Source of the DNA: Lichenostomus cassidix
Lineage: Eukaryota > Chordata > Aves > Passeriformes > Meliphagidae
NCBI GenBank assembly: GCA_008360975.2
Contig: VLJF02000033.1
Location: forward strand, 930,001-994,000
DNA: 64,000 nucleotides
Reading direction: 5' to 3'
Shown: piece after piece, positions 11,496-23,294 of the stretch
Layout: every line of letters starts with the position of its first letter
Position numbering within the stretch: position 1 is the stretch's first letter
The notes under the pieces: generated by a model
Told to the model about the DNA's origin: nothing
Databases searched by the model: none
What the model saw: the letters and a program-made list of their open reading frames with translations, nothing else
Position numbers and translations under genes: made by a program

Positions 11496-12786
11496 TACGG
11501 TGACAAGAGAGCAAAGGGACAATGAAACGCAGCCGGGGAAACGAGCATAGAAAGGAGGCTGCGTTTTACAGACCCATGGCAAATGCCCCACGGCCTCTCC
11601 CTCTGTCCATCCATAAAGTCACTTTTACATGACTCCTCTGTCTCCTGCGGGCACACAAACCTCTGGCCACGCGGATTTTCTCGCACACTGCCGCCGACAG
11701 CGCAGCCACCTCTGTGGTACCGACAGCGAGCGGGACGAGCCAGCGCTGCTCCTGCACCGCCTCCTGCCGAGGCAGCAGCGGCAAGGAGACCGCGGGCAGC
11801 CGCTCCCTCAGCGGCCTCAGGCCAGCGGCAACACGGCGCCACAGCCAGGGAGGGAGGGAGGGAGAACGAAGCCGCCACAGCCCCCCTGCCGCCCCCTCCA
11901 TCCCCTCCATCCACCCGCAGCGAGCCCCGAGCCCCGGCACAAGGCAGCGCGGCTCCCACCTGCGCTGGGACAGCCTCTCCGAGCTCCGCCACCGCCTCCC
12001 CGGCCTCCGCCCGCTGCCGCCGCTCCCGGGCCGCACACACGCTCCCACCATGGTGCCGCTGCTGCCCCACTAAAGCCCTGCCTGCCTGCCTGGGGGCGAC
12101 ACCGGCGCCGGCCTTGTCCCCGCTCGCTGGCACCGAGCAGCAATCGCGCTGGGACAATTGCGAGTGACAGCACAGCCAGCCAAGGGCAGCGAGGCGCGGG
12201 CTCTGCACAGCGCACAGCCCAAGCCCCGCGCTCTCAGTGCCCCCCGGGCTGGCCGAGGCCAAAGCCGCACATGAGGAACAGCCCTGCAACGGGCCCGGGC
12301 CCAAGGCGCCATTGCTCTGCAAACAGCGACCAAGTTCTCCGCACCTCCCGGCCCCGCCTCGGCACGCAGCCCCCGGGGCAGCCCCACGGCCCCCACGGCA
12401 GCTCCCAGCCTCCGCCAGCCGCCCTGCAACGGCCCAGGGGGAGCAGGCCAAGGGACGCGGCTGCCGGCGCCCAGGGGACGCCAGGGACAGTGGGGACACT
12501 TCACAAGCTTTTGATGCAAAAGAGAAAATCATCAGGAAGGAAAAAGCAACAGCAGCGCTGGCTCCAGAGCACAGGGCCACACGAGGCCATGGCACATTGC
12601 AGTGGGGTGACGCTGGCCCCATGCCAGGCACCCAGCAGAGCTGCTCTCTCACTGCCCTGCACAGCCGCCATGGGGAGAGAAAATTGAACCAAGGCTTCCT
12701 GAGTTGATAGAAGGACCTGGCTAAGAGATCCCTCATCCAACACCTTTGTGCACAAAACAGGCTCAGAACTGGCAATGTGAATTGCA
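11496..12786 (-). repeat. Module N copy 2 (longest form)
   Basis: Minus-orientation copy of the segment at 7182-8101, lying 3' of ZF gene b. No LTR interrupts it, so it extends about 370 bp further (11496-11870) and shows the pre-insertion sequence. The GGGA/CCCT run at about 11846-11866 stands where other copies have the LTR. Long frames are open on both strands through GC bias; I do not call them genes. Confidence 0.55.
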
Positions 12787-12997
12787 TTTATTGCTAACAA
12801 ACCCAGAGCAGGAGAAGAATAATTTGGCCATTTAAAACACATTCCCCTAACTTGATGGGAATCACCTGGAATGGGGGTTACCAGGATTCTGCCCAATGGG
12901 GATCACTGGGGATCATCCACTGCAGATTTCCCACAGGGGATGGAGTTGGAGCAGCAATGAAGCTCTTCCTGCACTTGTGACACTCGCAGGGCTTCTC

Positions 12998-13933
12998 TCA
13001 CTGGTGCCTCTTTTGGTGCTGAGTCAAGTTAGAGTTCTGTGAGAAGCTCATCCCACACTTGGGACACTCGTAGGGCTTTTCCCCAGCGTGGATGCGCCGG
13101 TGGGTGATGAGGTTGCCGTTTTGCTTGAAGCCTTTCCCGCAGTCAGGGCAGCGGAAGGGCCTCTCCTGGGTGTGAATGCGCTCATGGACAAGGAGATTGG
13201 AGCTGGCGTGAAACCTCTTCCCACACTTCCCACATTCATAGGGCCTCTCTCCTGTGTGGATCATCTTGTGGCGGCTGAGGTGTGAGCTGTTGCTGAAGCT
13301 CTTCCCACATTCTGCACAACTGTAGGGCTTTACTCCTGTGTGGATCATTTGGTGCCGCATCAGGTGTGACATCTGGCTGAAGCTCTTCCCACACTTCCCA
13401 CACTCATAGGGCTTTTCCCCAGTGTGGATCCTGCGGTGCTGCATCAGGATGAACAGGTAGCTGAAGCTCATCCCACACTCCCCACACTTGTAGGGCCTCT
13501 CCCCAGTGTGGATCACCTGGTGCCGGATGAGAGTGAATTTGTGCTGGAAGCTCTTCCCGCAGTCAGGGCAGCGGAAGGGCCTCTCCTGGGTGTGAATGCG
13601 CTCATGGAGGAGGAGACTGGAGCTGGTCTGAAACCTCTTCCCACACTTAGGACACTCATAGGGCCTCTCCCCAGTGTGGATCTTCTTGTGCCTGATCAGG
13701 TTGGAGCTCTGACTGAAGCTCATCCCACATTCCTCACAATCGTAGGGTTTTTCTCCAGTGTGGATCCTCTGGTGCTTGATCAGCTCTGATCTCTGCCTGA
13801 AGCTTTTCCCACATTCCCCACACTTGTGGGGCTTCTCTCTGCCCTGAGGCTTCTCCCCCAGCTCCGAGCTCCGGCTGCATCTCCGGGCCTTTTCCTCCTC
13901 CTCCATCCAGCCATGCCTTGGCAATGACAAATC
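12998..13933 (-). CDS. C2H2 zinc-finger protein, 10 fingers (type A, gene b)
   Basis: An intact finger exon of 311 codons plus stop, joined to the coding exon 14651-14659 (ATG-GCG-CAG), giving 314 aa that start MAQDLSLPR. The leader is short and charged, followed by ten C2H2 fingers with all zinc ligands. Helices: [90 protein letters not shown]. No KRAB or SCAN domain. Acceptor CAGCAG is intact; poly(A) signal 12792-12787. One of the few undamaged copies. Its near-twin is 31761-32696. A nuclear DNA-binding regulator by family; target unknown. Confidence 0.85.
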   Translation of the reverse strand, partial: DLSLPRHGWMEEEEKARRCSRSSELGEKPQGREKPHKCGECGKSFRQRSELIKHQRIHTGEKPYDCEECGMSFSQSSNLIRHKKIHTGERPYECPKCGKRFQTSSSLLLHERIHTQERPFRCPDCGKSFQHKFTLIRHQVIHTGERPYKCGECGMSFSYLFILMQHRRIHTGEKPYECGKCGKSFSQMSHLMRHQMIHTGVKPYSCAECGKSFSNSSHLSRHKMIHTGERPYECGKCGKRFHASSNLLVHERIHTQERPFRCPDCGKGFKQNGNLITHRRIHAGEKPYECPKCGMSFSQNSNLTQHQKRHQ

Positions 13934-14650
13934 CTGCTGTGGGGGAAAAACAAGGGCTCAGCGCCTTGCCCTGGGGCTTCCTCCTGACCAGCTCCAGATC
14001 TGCAAGTCTCCCAGGGGGTTTGTGTCCATAAAATCCCCAAACCACCACCATTCACCTCAAAACCCTCCCACCATTTCCCCCTCTCTGCTCTTTTCACTTT
14101 GGCCTCCTCAGGGTCTCCCTTCCCTGCACTCATGAGGCTCCCGTGGCTCCCGGGCTCCCCTATTTTCCAGGGTCCCGCTTAGGGATGATCCGGGGGCTTT
14201 GGGGGTCCCAGGGGTCCCTTCTCCCCTCATTCTCTGCTCCACGCTTCCAGGGATCCCAGGCTTCCCCCTTAGCCACGCTCCCCCCTCTCCAGCCTGCCGG
14301 GGCTTCCCCAGCTCCGCCATCGCCCCTCTCCGCTCACCCCACTCCGGGGCTCCCGCCCTTCCCCTCCACCGCTCTCCCGGGGGGACCCCATGCCCCATGT
14401 CCCACTCCCACCCCGACACCGGGCCATGGCCACCTGCAGCCCCCAAAATATCCCCCAAAGCCCCACTGGCGCCTCAGCTTTGGCCTTCCGCCACATCCAA
14501 ACATTCCCCCCGCACAATCAAACCCTCCCAGCGACCCTTCACGACATTTGGGGCTCAATCCCGGAAGCTGCGAGCTCCAAACACCCGCCCAGAAAAAACG
14601 CCGCTCGGGGACCCCCGAGACATTTGGGGCGACTTCCTCCTCCCCCTCAC

Positions 14651-14928
14651 CTGCGCCATGCGGGGCGCCGATGCTCCCGGGGCCGCGACAGACAAAGAGC
14701 TCCGCGCTGCTTCTGCTGCTCCTCCTCTTCCTCTCTCCAACCTCTTCCTGCTCCTCCTCTTCCTCTCTCCGCCTCCTTCCTCCTCCCACCTCCTCCTCCT
14801 CGGATCTCGGGCATTTCTGCCGCTCCTTCCTCATCCCTCCTCCTCCTCCTCCATCCCTTCTCCCCCTCCCCCCAAGCCCAGCGCCCACCCTTTCCCCCCC
14901 TTTTCCCCACGCCGTCGCATCCCGCGGG
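14651..14928 (-). promoter_or_regulatory. Type-A ZF first exon (ATGGCGCAG) and purine tract
   Basis: The nine-base coding end ATG-GCG-CAG is at 14659-14651, followed by gtgagg. The GGA-rich tract follows upstream to about 14890. Homology to the other type-A 5' regions stops at CCGCGGG (14922-14928). Beyond it, module N sequence takes over and the CCAAT pair and MHC tail are missing. Confidence 0.7.
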
Positions 14929-15350
14929 CAGCCGCTCCCTCAGCGGCCTCAGGTCAGGAGAAACACGAGGAACCGGGGGGACACGGTGGAACGAATCCGC
15001 CAGATCCCCCCTCGCCGCGGTCGCCTCCCGCACGGACCGCCCGCAGCGAGCCCCGAGCCCCGGCACAAGCCAGCGCGGCTCCCACCTGCGCTGGGACAGC
15101 CTCTCCGAGCTCCGCCGCCGCCTCCCCGGGCTCCGCTCCGCTCACTGCAGCCGCTCCGCTCCGCTCCGCTCACTGCTGCAGCTCCCGAGGATCCGGAGGC
15201 ACTGCTGGACCTGCGAATGCTCGAATGAGGAGGGGCGGGGCGGGACCGTCCCTCAGCCCCGCTCTGACCAATCAGCGCCGCGATTAGGAAGAATGACAAG
15301 CGGACTAGCCAATGGGGACGAGGCAGTGTCTTCCGTGTCCCGCAGCTGGT
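14929..15350. promoter_or_regulatory. N-derived CpG-rich segment with GC box and CCAAT boxes
   Basis: Module N sequence (matches about 11790 and 11930-12000), then a CCGCT/TCCGC microrepeat (about 15140-15180), a GC box GGGGCGGGGCGGG (about 15231-15243) and CCAAT at about 15268 and 15307. Looks like a promoter; direction and target are uncertain. It may now drive ZF gene b. Confidence 0.4.
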
Positions 15351-16992
15351 AAAAAAAGTTCCACATCGTTTTGTGCTCCCCGCGCTGCCCAATTAAAATA
15401 ATTCCTCGCCCCTGTTAGCTCCGCTGAGCTGATGGTAAAACATCGCTGCATCTCAGGCACGGGTCCAACGAGCTCCTCTTTTCCTTATGAAAAGAAAAAG
15501 GTTTGTGTTTCCCTGTGCAGAAAAACCAGCAGAAGAATCAAAAGCGTTTAGGTTAGGAAAGACCTCGAAGACACAAAATCCAAGCATAAATCCACAGCAT
15601 CCCTGCGCTCACACTTTCTAAGCAAGCTGAGACCCAAACTGTGGCTAGGTGAAGCATTGTTCTGATAGGGAAGATGTGTGCTGATGTCTTTACAATTCCA
15701 TGGCAGAGGGGATGGGTGTTAACTGGATCAACTTCAAGCTGCAGGTTTGAATATGTCACCGTTTGACTCTGGCTAAATGCCAGGAATTGCCACATGACAT
15801 CTGCTCAGGGCCCAGAAACAGAAAAATCCTGAAACACCAAACGGGTCTGCACAAGCCTGAGTTTCTGAACTTTGGGATAAAATGACAAGTTCGAGGGGGA
15901 AATATGTGGTAGGCAGTTCGGGAAGGCTGTGCCTTCCTAGGACGTCAGCCAGTGGGGGAAGGAACAGGGCAACACATGGATGGGAGTTTGGGATAAAAGG
16001 GGGCTGCACCCCCCAAAACCTCGAGAAAGAAAACCCCGCAGGCGTGTGCCTCATCGGATTCTCTCCCTTTATTCGAATAAAATCTCAGGACTCCTCTGTC
16101 TCCTTTATGGATGTTGTCTTTTCATAGCCTGATTTCCTGTACATGACTAAAGCCCATCTCTCTGGCCCTATAAACAGCAATCCAAAATGAGCCCCAAAAT
16201 GAGGAGCAGCTCCTCCCTCTGAGTGAGGCCTCTCCAAGCTGGGAAATCTCCCGTTTGCTGAACTTGGGGGATCCCCAAAAAACGAGGGACCTCCCACTCC
16301 TCGAGGCTCAACCTGCGGCGTTAAACACACGATCTCTACGATGGTATGGCAAAGACCCCTTTATTGCAAAAATCCAGGGTTCCTAAACCGTTCATTTGTT
16401 ATGAGTTTACATACTTGTGAGGCATAACAGATGTGTTTAACCAACTGCTATAGACCATGATAGGAACAGGCATCAGGTACAACCACCCACGAGCCCCACG
16501 GTGAGAGCACTTATTGGTACTAATAATTGTTTTACAATTATGTAACTTGTTTTTCACCTCCAGCTTGGCTGAGTCGTTCCCAGAATGCTTTTCTAGTTCA
16601 CCAAAGTAACAGAAGTGAGCAAGGATTTTACAAGGGCAGCAAGGCCCTCACTTTGCAAGGCCTTTCTGCTCTGCAACATCAACCCTTCCCTCTCTGGGGA
16701 GACGGAAAAGGATCCAGAGTGAGCATTTCGCTGTACTCGAGGGGAATTCCTGACAGCTCCCTGGCACTGACTCTTTCTGTGTGCACACACTGTGCCTGTG
16801 TTTTGGCAAATGTGGCAGAAATGCTGCTCTGAGGTGTTTGAGTGCCTCGGATATCTGACTGAATCAGGCCTGTAAGTGAGGTTAAGTTAGAGTTATAAAC
16901 CAAGTTAAATGCTGCTAAGTGTTGTTCCTCTGTTAAGTGGCTAAATTTGACTTCAAAATCATAACTGAGGTTAAATGTTAAGTGTTACTCCT
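15351..16992. other. Single-copy spacer with possible old repeat fragments
   Basis: No gene seen. A CR1-3'-end-like phrase is at about 15548-15575. A GATAAAAGGGG box (about 15990) and AATAAAAT (about 16076) with 80 bp between them resemble an old LTR at about 15795-16130. TTTATTGC at about 16361 could be an antisense poly(A) site. All are weak. Confidence 0.3.
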
Positions 16993-17778
16993 TGTCAGAG
17001 ACTGAAATAGTTTATGTCTCAAACATTGATATAAACTTTTGCTCATTATAACAAAAACCATATAAAGATGCTACAATCAAAGAAACCTCCCTGAAGATAC
17101 CTGACTGGGACTTTGGACTGAGTCAAACTGCTGAGATTAGGTAAAGGGAAACCCTATTGTTCAATTATCTCAGGCTGAGGGAAAGGTATGCATACACAAA
17201 GGCCAAAGCCACCAGCTGCTCTGGGTGAGTTTGGGGTGGGGGCAGAGCACAGCTCACAGAAGCCAGGTTTACACAAACTGGCCCAGCTGTGGAACCCCCA
17301 GCCTCACTGGCTACATCAAATCGGGACTTTCACATGAGAGGCAGCTGAGGGGTGTCACAATCCATCACAGACCCCCCAGAGTGCTAGGCCTGGCACCACA
17401 GGAGTGCAGGTGATGCAAGCAGAGTGTGCTGCAAGAGACTGCCCCTGCCCCGGGGGGACATGCTGGACATTGCACCTGGCCTGAGTGTGTATTAACCCAT
17501 GGGATTCTGTGCTTTTGGGGGGGACCACCACCACCAAGAAGACCAGCTGGAGAGGATCAACACAACATCATTGGGATCCACGGATGGTGATATTTTCTCT
17601 TTCCCTCTTTCTGTCCCCCCCACCTCTTTTCCTACTTCTCTTTTTCTCTCTTTTCTTCCCTCTCTCTCTCATATTTTCTATCCAATAAAACCCATACTAT
17701 TGACTGGCATATGGTATCGTTTGTACCTTAATTCAGGCAGAGGTATTTCCAAAGAACCTTCATAATTGGATCATAACA
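16993..17778 (+). mobile_element. 5' LTR of non-autonomous LTR element, copy 1
   Basis: 786 bp, starts TGTCAGAGAC, ends CATAACA. AATAAA at 17684-17689 after a long pyrimidine tract. The same LTR is at 54357-55157, and with nested insertions at 20985 and 57988. Confidence 0.75.
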
Positions 17779-17784
17779 TTTTAT

Positions 17785-17802
17785 TGGCGTAGTCAGCAGG
17801 AT
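17785..17802 (+). other. Primer-binding site, tRNA-Ser-like
   Basis: TGGCGTAGTCAGCAGGAT lies six bases after the LTR end. It differs by one base from the complement of the tRNA-Ser acceptor end as I know it (..ATCCTGCCGACTACGCCA). Identical site at 55164-55181. Confidence 0.65.
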
Positions 17803-17879
17803 AGCATTCTCTGACCCGAAGTGCCTTTCACAATACTATTGTCTTCTCTCATCAAATAATTTCACGTTCTTCCTTTTAT

Positions 17880-18022
17880 ACTATTTAATTATTAATTATT
17901 AGAATAATTATACTATATCATAATTATTAATTATACTATACTATGTTAGTATACTATATACTAACATACTATATCATAATTATTAATTATACTATACTAT
18001 GTTAGTATACTATATACTAACA
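17880..18022. repeat. AT-rich palindromic tandem repeat
   Basis: A unit of about 55 bp, rich in TATACTA, TTAGTATA and AATTATTAATTAT, present twice here and once at 55280-55345. It can form hairpins; length varies between copies. Confidence 0.6.
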
Positions 18023-20384
18023 AATATAAACACTACCTTTTTTTTTAAAGGGTGGTAAGAGTTGTTATAACTCCATCCATAACAATTCTCTTAGACCAAC
18101 TTTCTTTGACAGGTTGTGCATATTCTAGTTTGTTTAGACACTTAGAAATTTGACTGCAGTTTTCTCTGAGTAGATTGTGGAAATTGAAGTGTCATCTCTG
18201 GGGGCCAGATGTTGTAGTAAACTGATATGGGGGTTCTAGTTCCCTTTAGTGTCTTTTGTTGTGTGAGTCCAGAATTGGCAGGTTTCAGTCCTGAAGCCAA
18301 TTCTGCTGTTGGTGTCTCGTGGGGAAGCCTTCCTGTCTGTAGTTTGTAGTAAAAGCCTCTCCTTGGTGTTTTGTGCAGAGCTGTGAAACTCCTGTTCGTG
18401 GTGTTGTGCGGAGCCTAAAAACTCCTGTTTGGAGGGGACCCACGCCCCTACTTTGTGTTTTTTGTGTGTGTATTTTGTTGTAAAAAGCCAGAATTGACAG
18501 GTTTCACTCCTGAAGTCACTTCTGCAACTCTTGTCTTTTAGGGAACACCCCCCACCACCCTCCCCCCCAGTCTGTGGTTTGTGTGGAAAACTAGAATTGG
18601 TTCTAACCCTGAAGCCCATTATAAAGCTGCTGCCTTGTGAAGATAGTGTACAAGCTTAGGTATTTGTCATGCAGCTTCCTCTGTTGGGAAGCTGTAGGAA
18701 AAGTTTAGGGGAAAATTCCTATCCCAAGCGGCCAGTGTAAAGATAATGTTGTATTGTCTTTCTTTAGTTCATTTGTTAGTCGCCTCTCTACCCTGGATTG
18801 GACTTGGTGCAAAAAAAAAAAAAAGAAATAAGAAGCAATTGGTTGCTAAAAAGGTGATTAGTTCTTTAAAATGTTTTAAGCAATGGCATTGCTTGTCACT
18901 AAATTTAATAATGTCCAAAAAGAAAAAAATCACTAAAACTAAAAAAAAAAAACCAAACTGACTGATAAGGTGAGCTACTCCAAAGAGAAAAGCAAGAGCC
19001 TACTAAAACTCTGTAAAAAAAAAAGAGAGCAACTCAAATGCCTAATTCACAGACTGCAACTCTTGCAAAACTTTTTAAAAGCAGTCTCACTCCCTCCACT
19101 GAACAGTCAGTTAGAGGTATCCCCACTGAAAACCTGTGGGAAACAACAAAAGTCGTGCAACAAGCACTTCACTGAATAAAAACTAAAACTTTAGCTAAAA
19201 AAAAAAAAATTTAAAAAAATTAATGCAATTAACAACTTGTTCCACTCAGGCAAGTATTGCCGGGGAAGCTTGTATCTTTTCTTTTCTAGGAATGTCAAAC
19301 ACCCTTGCATTGAAGATAAGGAAAACGAGTTTGGGAGCAGAGAATCTGCAAACAGCAAAATCATGCCTAAATGTGATGACCTTTTCTTCATGTCAACTCT
19401 TTCGCTTTGTGTTAGCAACAGTAAGTTTTTATTTCCTTTTAATAATTAGTTTAGTGGGCCAAATTTTCACTTTTCTTTTATAAGAACCTACCAACACATG
19501 AAATGATGCTGCAGGAGAGCCAATGAAAATTTAAAACGTCACCATAATTGCTTGCATTGTCAGTTTGTTAACGTTTGTAATTTATTCGTGTTTTCACTGC
19601 AAGTGACTTGCTAGAAGATCAAATATTAGTTAAGATATTTTATATATTCTTATGTTTGATTTTTGTCTAACTTATTTTGTCTTTTTACTGAAAAATAATG
19701 TGGCAAAAATTGTTATAGATACATAATTTGTCTCAACCAATTTAATCCTGAGAGTTGGTATAAGAATTTATACAAAATGCACTAATCTTCCCAGTTCTGC
19801 CTTGAAAAGATTTAAAATTATTATAATTTAGCTAAATTTTTCAAATTTACTCAGTAGTAAATTAAAGAATCTTAACAAAACACAAACAAATGTTATATGA
19901 AATGACATGAGTAAAATACAAAAAGCCTTCTACCAGCTCTCAAACCAATGGCTGTTAAATCTCCTGCCATATATCCTAAGAGAGTATTATAACTCTGCCT
20001 CAAAAATTGAAAAGAAAAAAAATAGTTGGGATAATACAACTAAATTTGAAAGGAAATTAATTTCATTTTTTAATTACACTGATTGTAAAGCTACAACTTC
20101 TAATTTGTTTCAAGGCTAAATTACAACAGTGCTATAATCTGAATCTTAAAAAACAAAGCATAGCCCTAATGTAAAGATAAGATTGCTTAACAATAATTTG
20201 TATAAAATGTTTTGTATGTCAATTTTGTATCATAAAAGTAATTTTCATGATGTATAGAATTATCCAGCAAAATAGAAATATTACCTATAAAATTCTACCA
20301 ACTATATGTAAATGTGGTGGAAAAGAAAACATACATCCCTGCTAGATCCATCCACATTTATACCAAGAAAAATAAAAACCAGCT

Positions 20385-20645
20385 TGTCGCTGTTGAGCAG
20401 CTAGCAGAGTAATGAATGCATCGGTTCTCAGTGGCAAGAAGGAATGACCTTTATTGTTTTGATTTCATCACATTTATAGAGTTCTCAAAAGTCACCCAGA
20501 TTGGTCAGTCAGAAGCCTTCCCCCAGGCCTAATTGGCCAAGCCTGCACTGCCCAAGTTCTGGGACACTGTTCCAAAACATCCAAACTTTATCTTTATTTA
20601 CAAAACACAAGAAAACCTCTCATGGGAAAAACTGTGCTAGCCACA
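20385..20645 (-). mobile_element. 261-bp solo LTR with 6-bp target duplication
   Basis: Inserted in copy 1 of the non-autonomous element. The ends are TGTCGC..GCCACA, flanked on both sides by CCAGCT (20379-20384 and 20646-20651). The empty site with a single CCAGCT is at 57662-57667. AATAAA on the minus strand at 20455-20450 gives the orientation. A 6-bp duplication fits an ERVK/alpha-beta type integrase. Confidence 0.85.
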
Positions 20646-20984
20646 CCAGCTGTATAATTCTATAACCAATTTCCAAACATATTGAGCTAACATCTAAGAG
20701 ATACAATATAGAGATACCCCTCACACCCACCACCCATTTAGAAACACTAATTCCTGGGGTCACGGGGTGGGGGTATTGACTAATGAAAATCAAATTGATG
20801 ATTACAATTGAATTTATGCTTTGAACTATTGTACCTGTTAGTATAATTGCTCATATTATTGCTTCTACTGTTTCTATCCTTTCTCCCATTATCTTTTTTT
20901 TCATCACCTCCGTGGACAACCCATATGCTGAAGACGACTGCTAAGAAAGAGACATTTATTACAATATTTGAGTCACAGGGTGGC

Positions 20985-21787
20985 TGTCAGAGACTGAAAT
21001 AGTTCATGCCTAAACATTGATATAAACTTTTGCCCATTATAACAAAAAGTGTATAAAGAAGGTACAATCAAAGAAGCCTCCCTGAACATACCTGACTGAG
21101 ACTTTGGACTGAGAGTCAAACTGCTGAGATTAGATAAAGGGAAACCTATTGTTCAATCATCTCAGGCTGAGGGAAAGGTATGCATACACAAAGGCCAAAG
21201 CCACCAGCTGTGCTGAGAATCATCCCTGGCTGAGTTTGGGGTGGGGGCAGAGCACAGCTCACTGTGAGATGCCTAAAATGCTGGTAAAGATTGAGCACAG
21301 ACCCCGCAGTGTAGGAAAAGGGTATTCCCTTGGTTTAATAGGATCCCAGGTGCACCACGACGAAAAGAGAGCGACAATGTCACGGGTTTGCAATTTATGG
21401 ACTTCATTGATTAACATCCCTATCTAAAATTCCCCAATGAGAAACCTAACAAATGAAGTAATTGCCCCCTTATTCAAATTATCTTCCCCCCAAAAAAAAA
21501 AAGTTACAACTTAGTTTACAGAAACATGTCCCAGTGATAAAGCTCTTTCAAGGCTGGTGCCTCATGCTCTTGAAATTGTGGAGATTGTTTCGCCTTCTCC
21601 AAAGAATTCTGAACGAGGCTGGAGCACAAGGGTTATAAACATGTGGGGCTGAGATACAGAGAGTAAAAGGTACAGGAATGGGAAAGGGTAAAAAGGATAT
21701 AAAAAGAGTATAAAAGTACAACAAAAAAGGACAAAAACCCATCAGGCATCAGCAGAAGCCAGGTTTACACAAACTGCCCAGCTGTGG
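20985..21787 (+). mobile_element. 3' LTR of copy 1, with nested LTR, running into gap
   Basis: Starts TGTCAGAGAC. It is interrupted at 21263-21751 by a minus-strand LTR of the family seen at 518-1053 and broken off by the assembly gap at 21788. The uninterrupted sequence is seen in the 5' LTR at about 17253. Confidence 0.7.
21263..21751 (-). mobile_element. Nested solo LTR (tRNA-Arg-PBS family)
   Basis: Terminal TGTGA.ATGCC and GGCATCA, similar along its length to 518-1053 and 58266-58746. It sits at the same position of the host LTR as the one at 58266, so that insertion predates the split of the two element copies. Confidence 0.65.
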
Positions 21788-22287
21788 NNNNNNNNNNNNN
21801 NNNNNNNNNNNNNNNNNNNNNNNNNNNNNNNNNNNNNNNNNNNNNNNNNNNNNNNNNNNNNNNNNNNNNNNNNNNNNNNNNNNNNNNNNNNNNNNNNNNN
21901 NNNNNNNNNNNNNNNNNNNNNNNNNNNNNNNNNNNNNNNNNNNNNNNNNNNNNNNNNNNNNNNNNNNNNNNNNNNNNNNNNNNNNNNNNNNNNNNNNNNN
22001 NNNNNNNNNNNNNNNNNNNNNNNNNNNNNNNNNNNNNNNNNNNNNNNNNNNNNNNNNNNNNNNNNNNNNNNNNNNNNNNNNNNNNNNNNNNNNNNNNNNN
22101 NNNNNNNNNNNNNNNNNNNNNNNNNNNNNNNNNNNNNNNNNNNNNNNNNNNNNNNNNNNNNNNNNNNNNNNNNNNNNNNNNNNNNNNNNNNNNNNNNNNN
22201 NNNNNNNNNNNNNNNNNNNNNNNNNNNNNNNNNNNNNNNNNNNNNNNNNNNNNNNNNNNNNNNNNNNNNNNNNNNNNNNNNNNNNNN
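21788..22287. other. Assembly gap, 500 N
   Basis: Exactly 500 N, so a placeholder of unknown true size, inside the 3' LTR of copy 1. Confidence 0.99.
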
Positions 22288-23294
22288 TCTCTACAATTTT
22301 TCTACTACAAATATTGTTTATCTCTGCTTATCTCTCTCTCTAGACAGTTCTCTTGCTCTCACCCCCTCCCTCATAAGAAGATGTTTTCAGCCCCCTTCCC
22401 TCTTTCCAAACCAACAGCACGGGCAGGGGGCAGGGTGAGGGGTTTGTTCTCTGCTCAGTCCATCAGGGAGAGGGGTCCTCTACTTAGCCACGGGGTCCTT
22501 CCCACGAGAGACAGTCCTCTGGGAACTTCTTTGGCATGGCTCTGATCTCACGAGCAACATCTCACCCGAATTCTGCTGCAACATGAGTCCTCTTGTCCAT
22601 AGGTGCAGACTCTGCCGAGCCGAGGCCAGGCTGCTTCCATGCCAGGAGCAAAGAAAAGGCCTTTCTCTCCCTTGCAAGACCTTTGCAGCTTGAACTCTTT
22701 AGATGAGACTCTCTCTGGATCACAGCTTCCTCCAGGCATCCACCTGCTCCTCTGGCGTGGGCTGTAGGTGGATTTCTGCACCCCTGTGGGCTCCATGGGC
22801 TGCAGGGGAACCTCCCGCTCCTCCCGTGGACTTCAGCACGGCTAGCAGAGGGTTTTCAGCTCCGGCGCCTGGAGGACCTCCTCCCCCACCTTCTCCACTC
22901 ACCTTGGTGTCTCCATGTTGTTCTCCCTTCATATATTTTTACCTCCTCCTCCTCCTCTAGCTACAAAGAAGTGTGTGTCTACTTTTGTTTTTACTATTTC
23001 ATAAATACGTTTTCACAGAGGCATAAATAGAACCTCTAATTGACCCAAACCTGGCCAGCAGCATCTCCATCAGTTTCAGAGGTATCAGAGATTGACTCTG
23101 CTGGACTTGATGAAAAACTACCAAAAATTTCACTCAGAACACACACAGGAGCCATCTTTGTGCCACTCCCCACCCCTCAGATACTTCTTCAGGCTTACTA
23201 CACCAGCTACTGAGGGGTTTAAATTTCTCTTAGATGTTAAAGATACCTTGCTGATGTTCTGGGCCACTCAAAACCACTGCAGTCCCCAAGTGCC
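22288..23294. other. Unassigned sequence, probably repeat derived
   Basis: No gene recognised. The stretch around 22790-22920 (cagggg/gctccggcgcctggagga) looks like dispersed avian LTR sequence, but I could not define ends. Type-A ZF 5' sequence starts at about 23295. Confidence 0.35.

Larger units (their letters stand above)
17779..20984 (+). mobile_element. Internal region of non-autonomous LTR element, copy 1
   Basis: 3.2 kb of A/T-rich sequence between the two LTRs, with no frame resembling gag, pro, pol or env. It includes a palindromic TATACTA/TAGTATA block (17880-18022), an imperfect 100-200 bp internal repeat around 'ccagaattg.caggtttca' (18270-18610), and a nested solo LTR at 20385-20645. 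Copy 2 (55158-57987) is nearly identical but lacks that LTR and a second AT palindrome unit. Transposition must have used enzymes supplied in trans. Confidence 0.65.

Noticed and set aside
11480..12787. 435-codon open frame on the minus strand of module N
   Set aside because: The opposite strand is also open for 352 codons, the sequence is very GC rich, and the other N copies shift frame by indels. It also runs through a ZF 3' UTR.
18236..18619. 127-codon minus-strand frame with an internal repeat in the non-autonomous element
   Set aside because: The repeat is in the DNA, the frame is interrupted in copy 2 (55559-55941), and no domain is recognisable.
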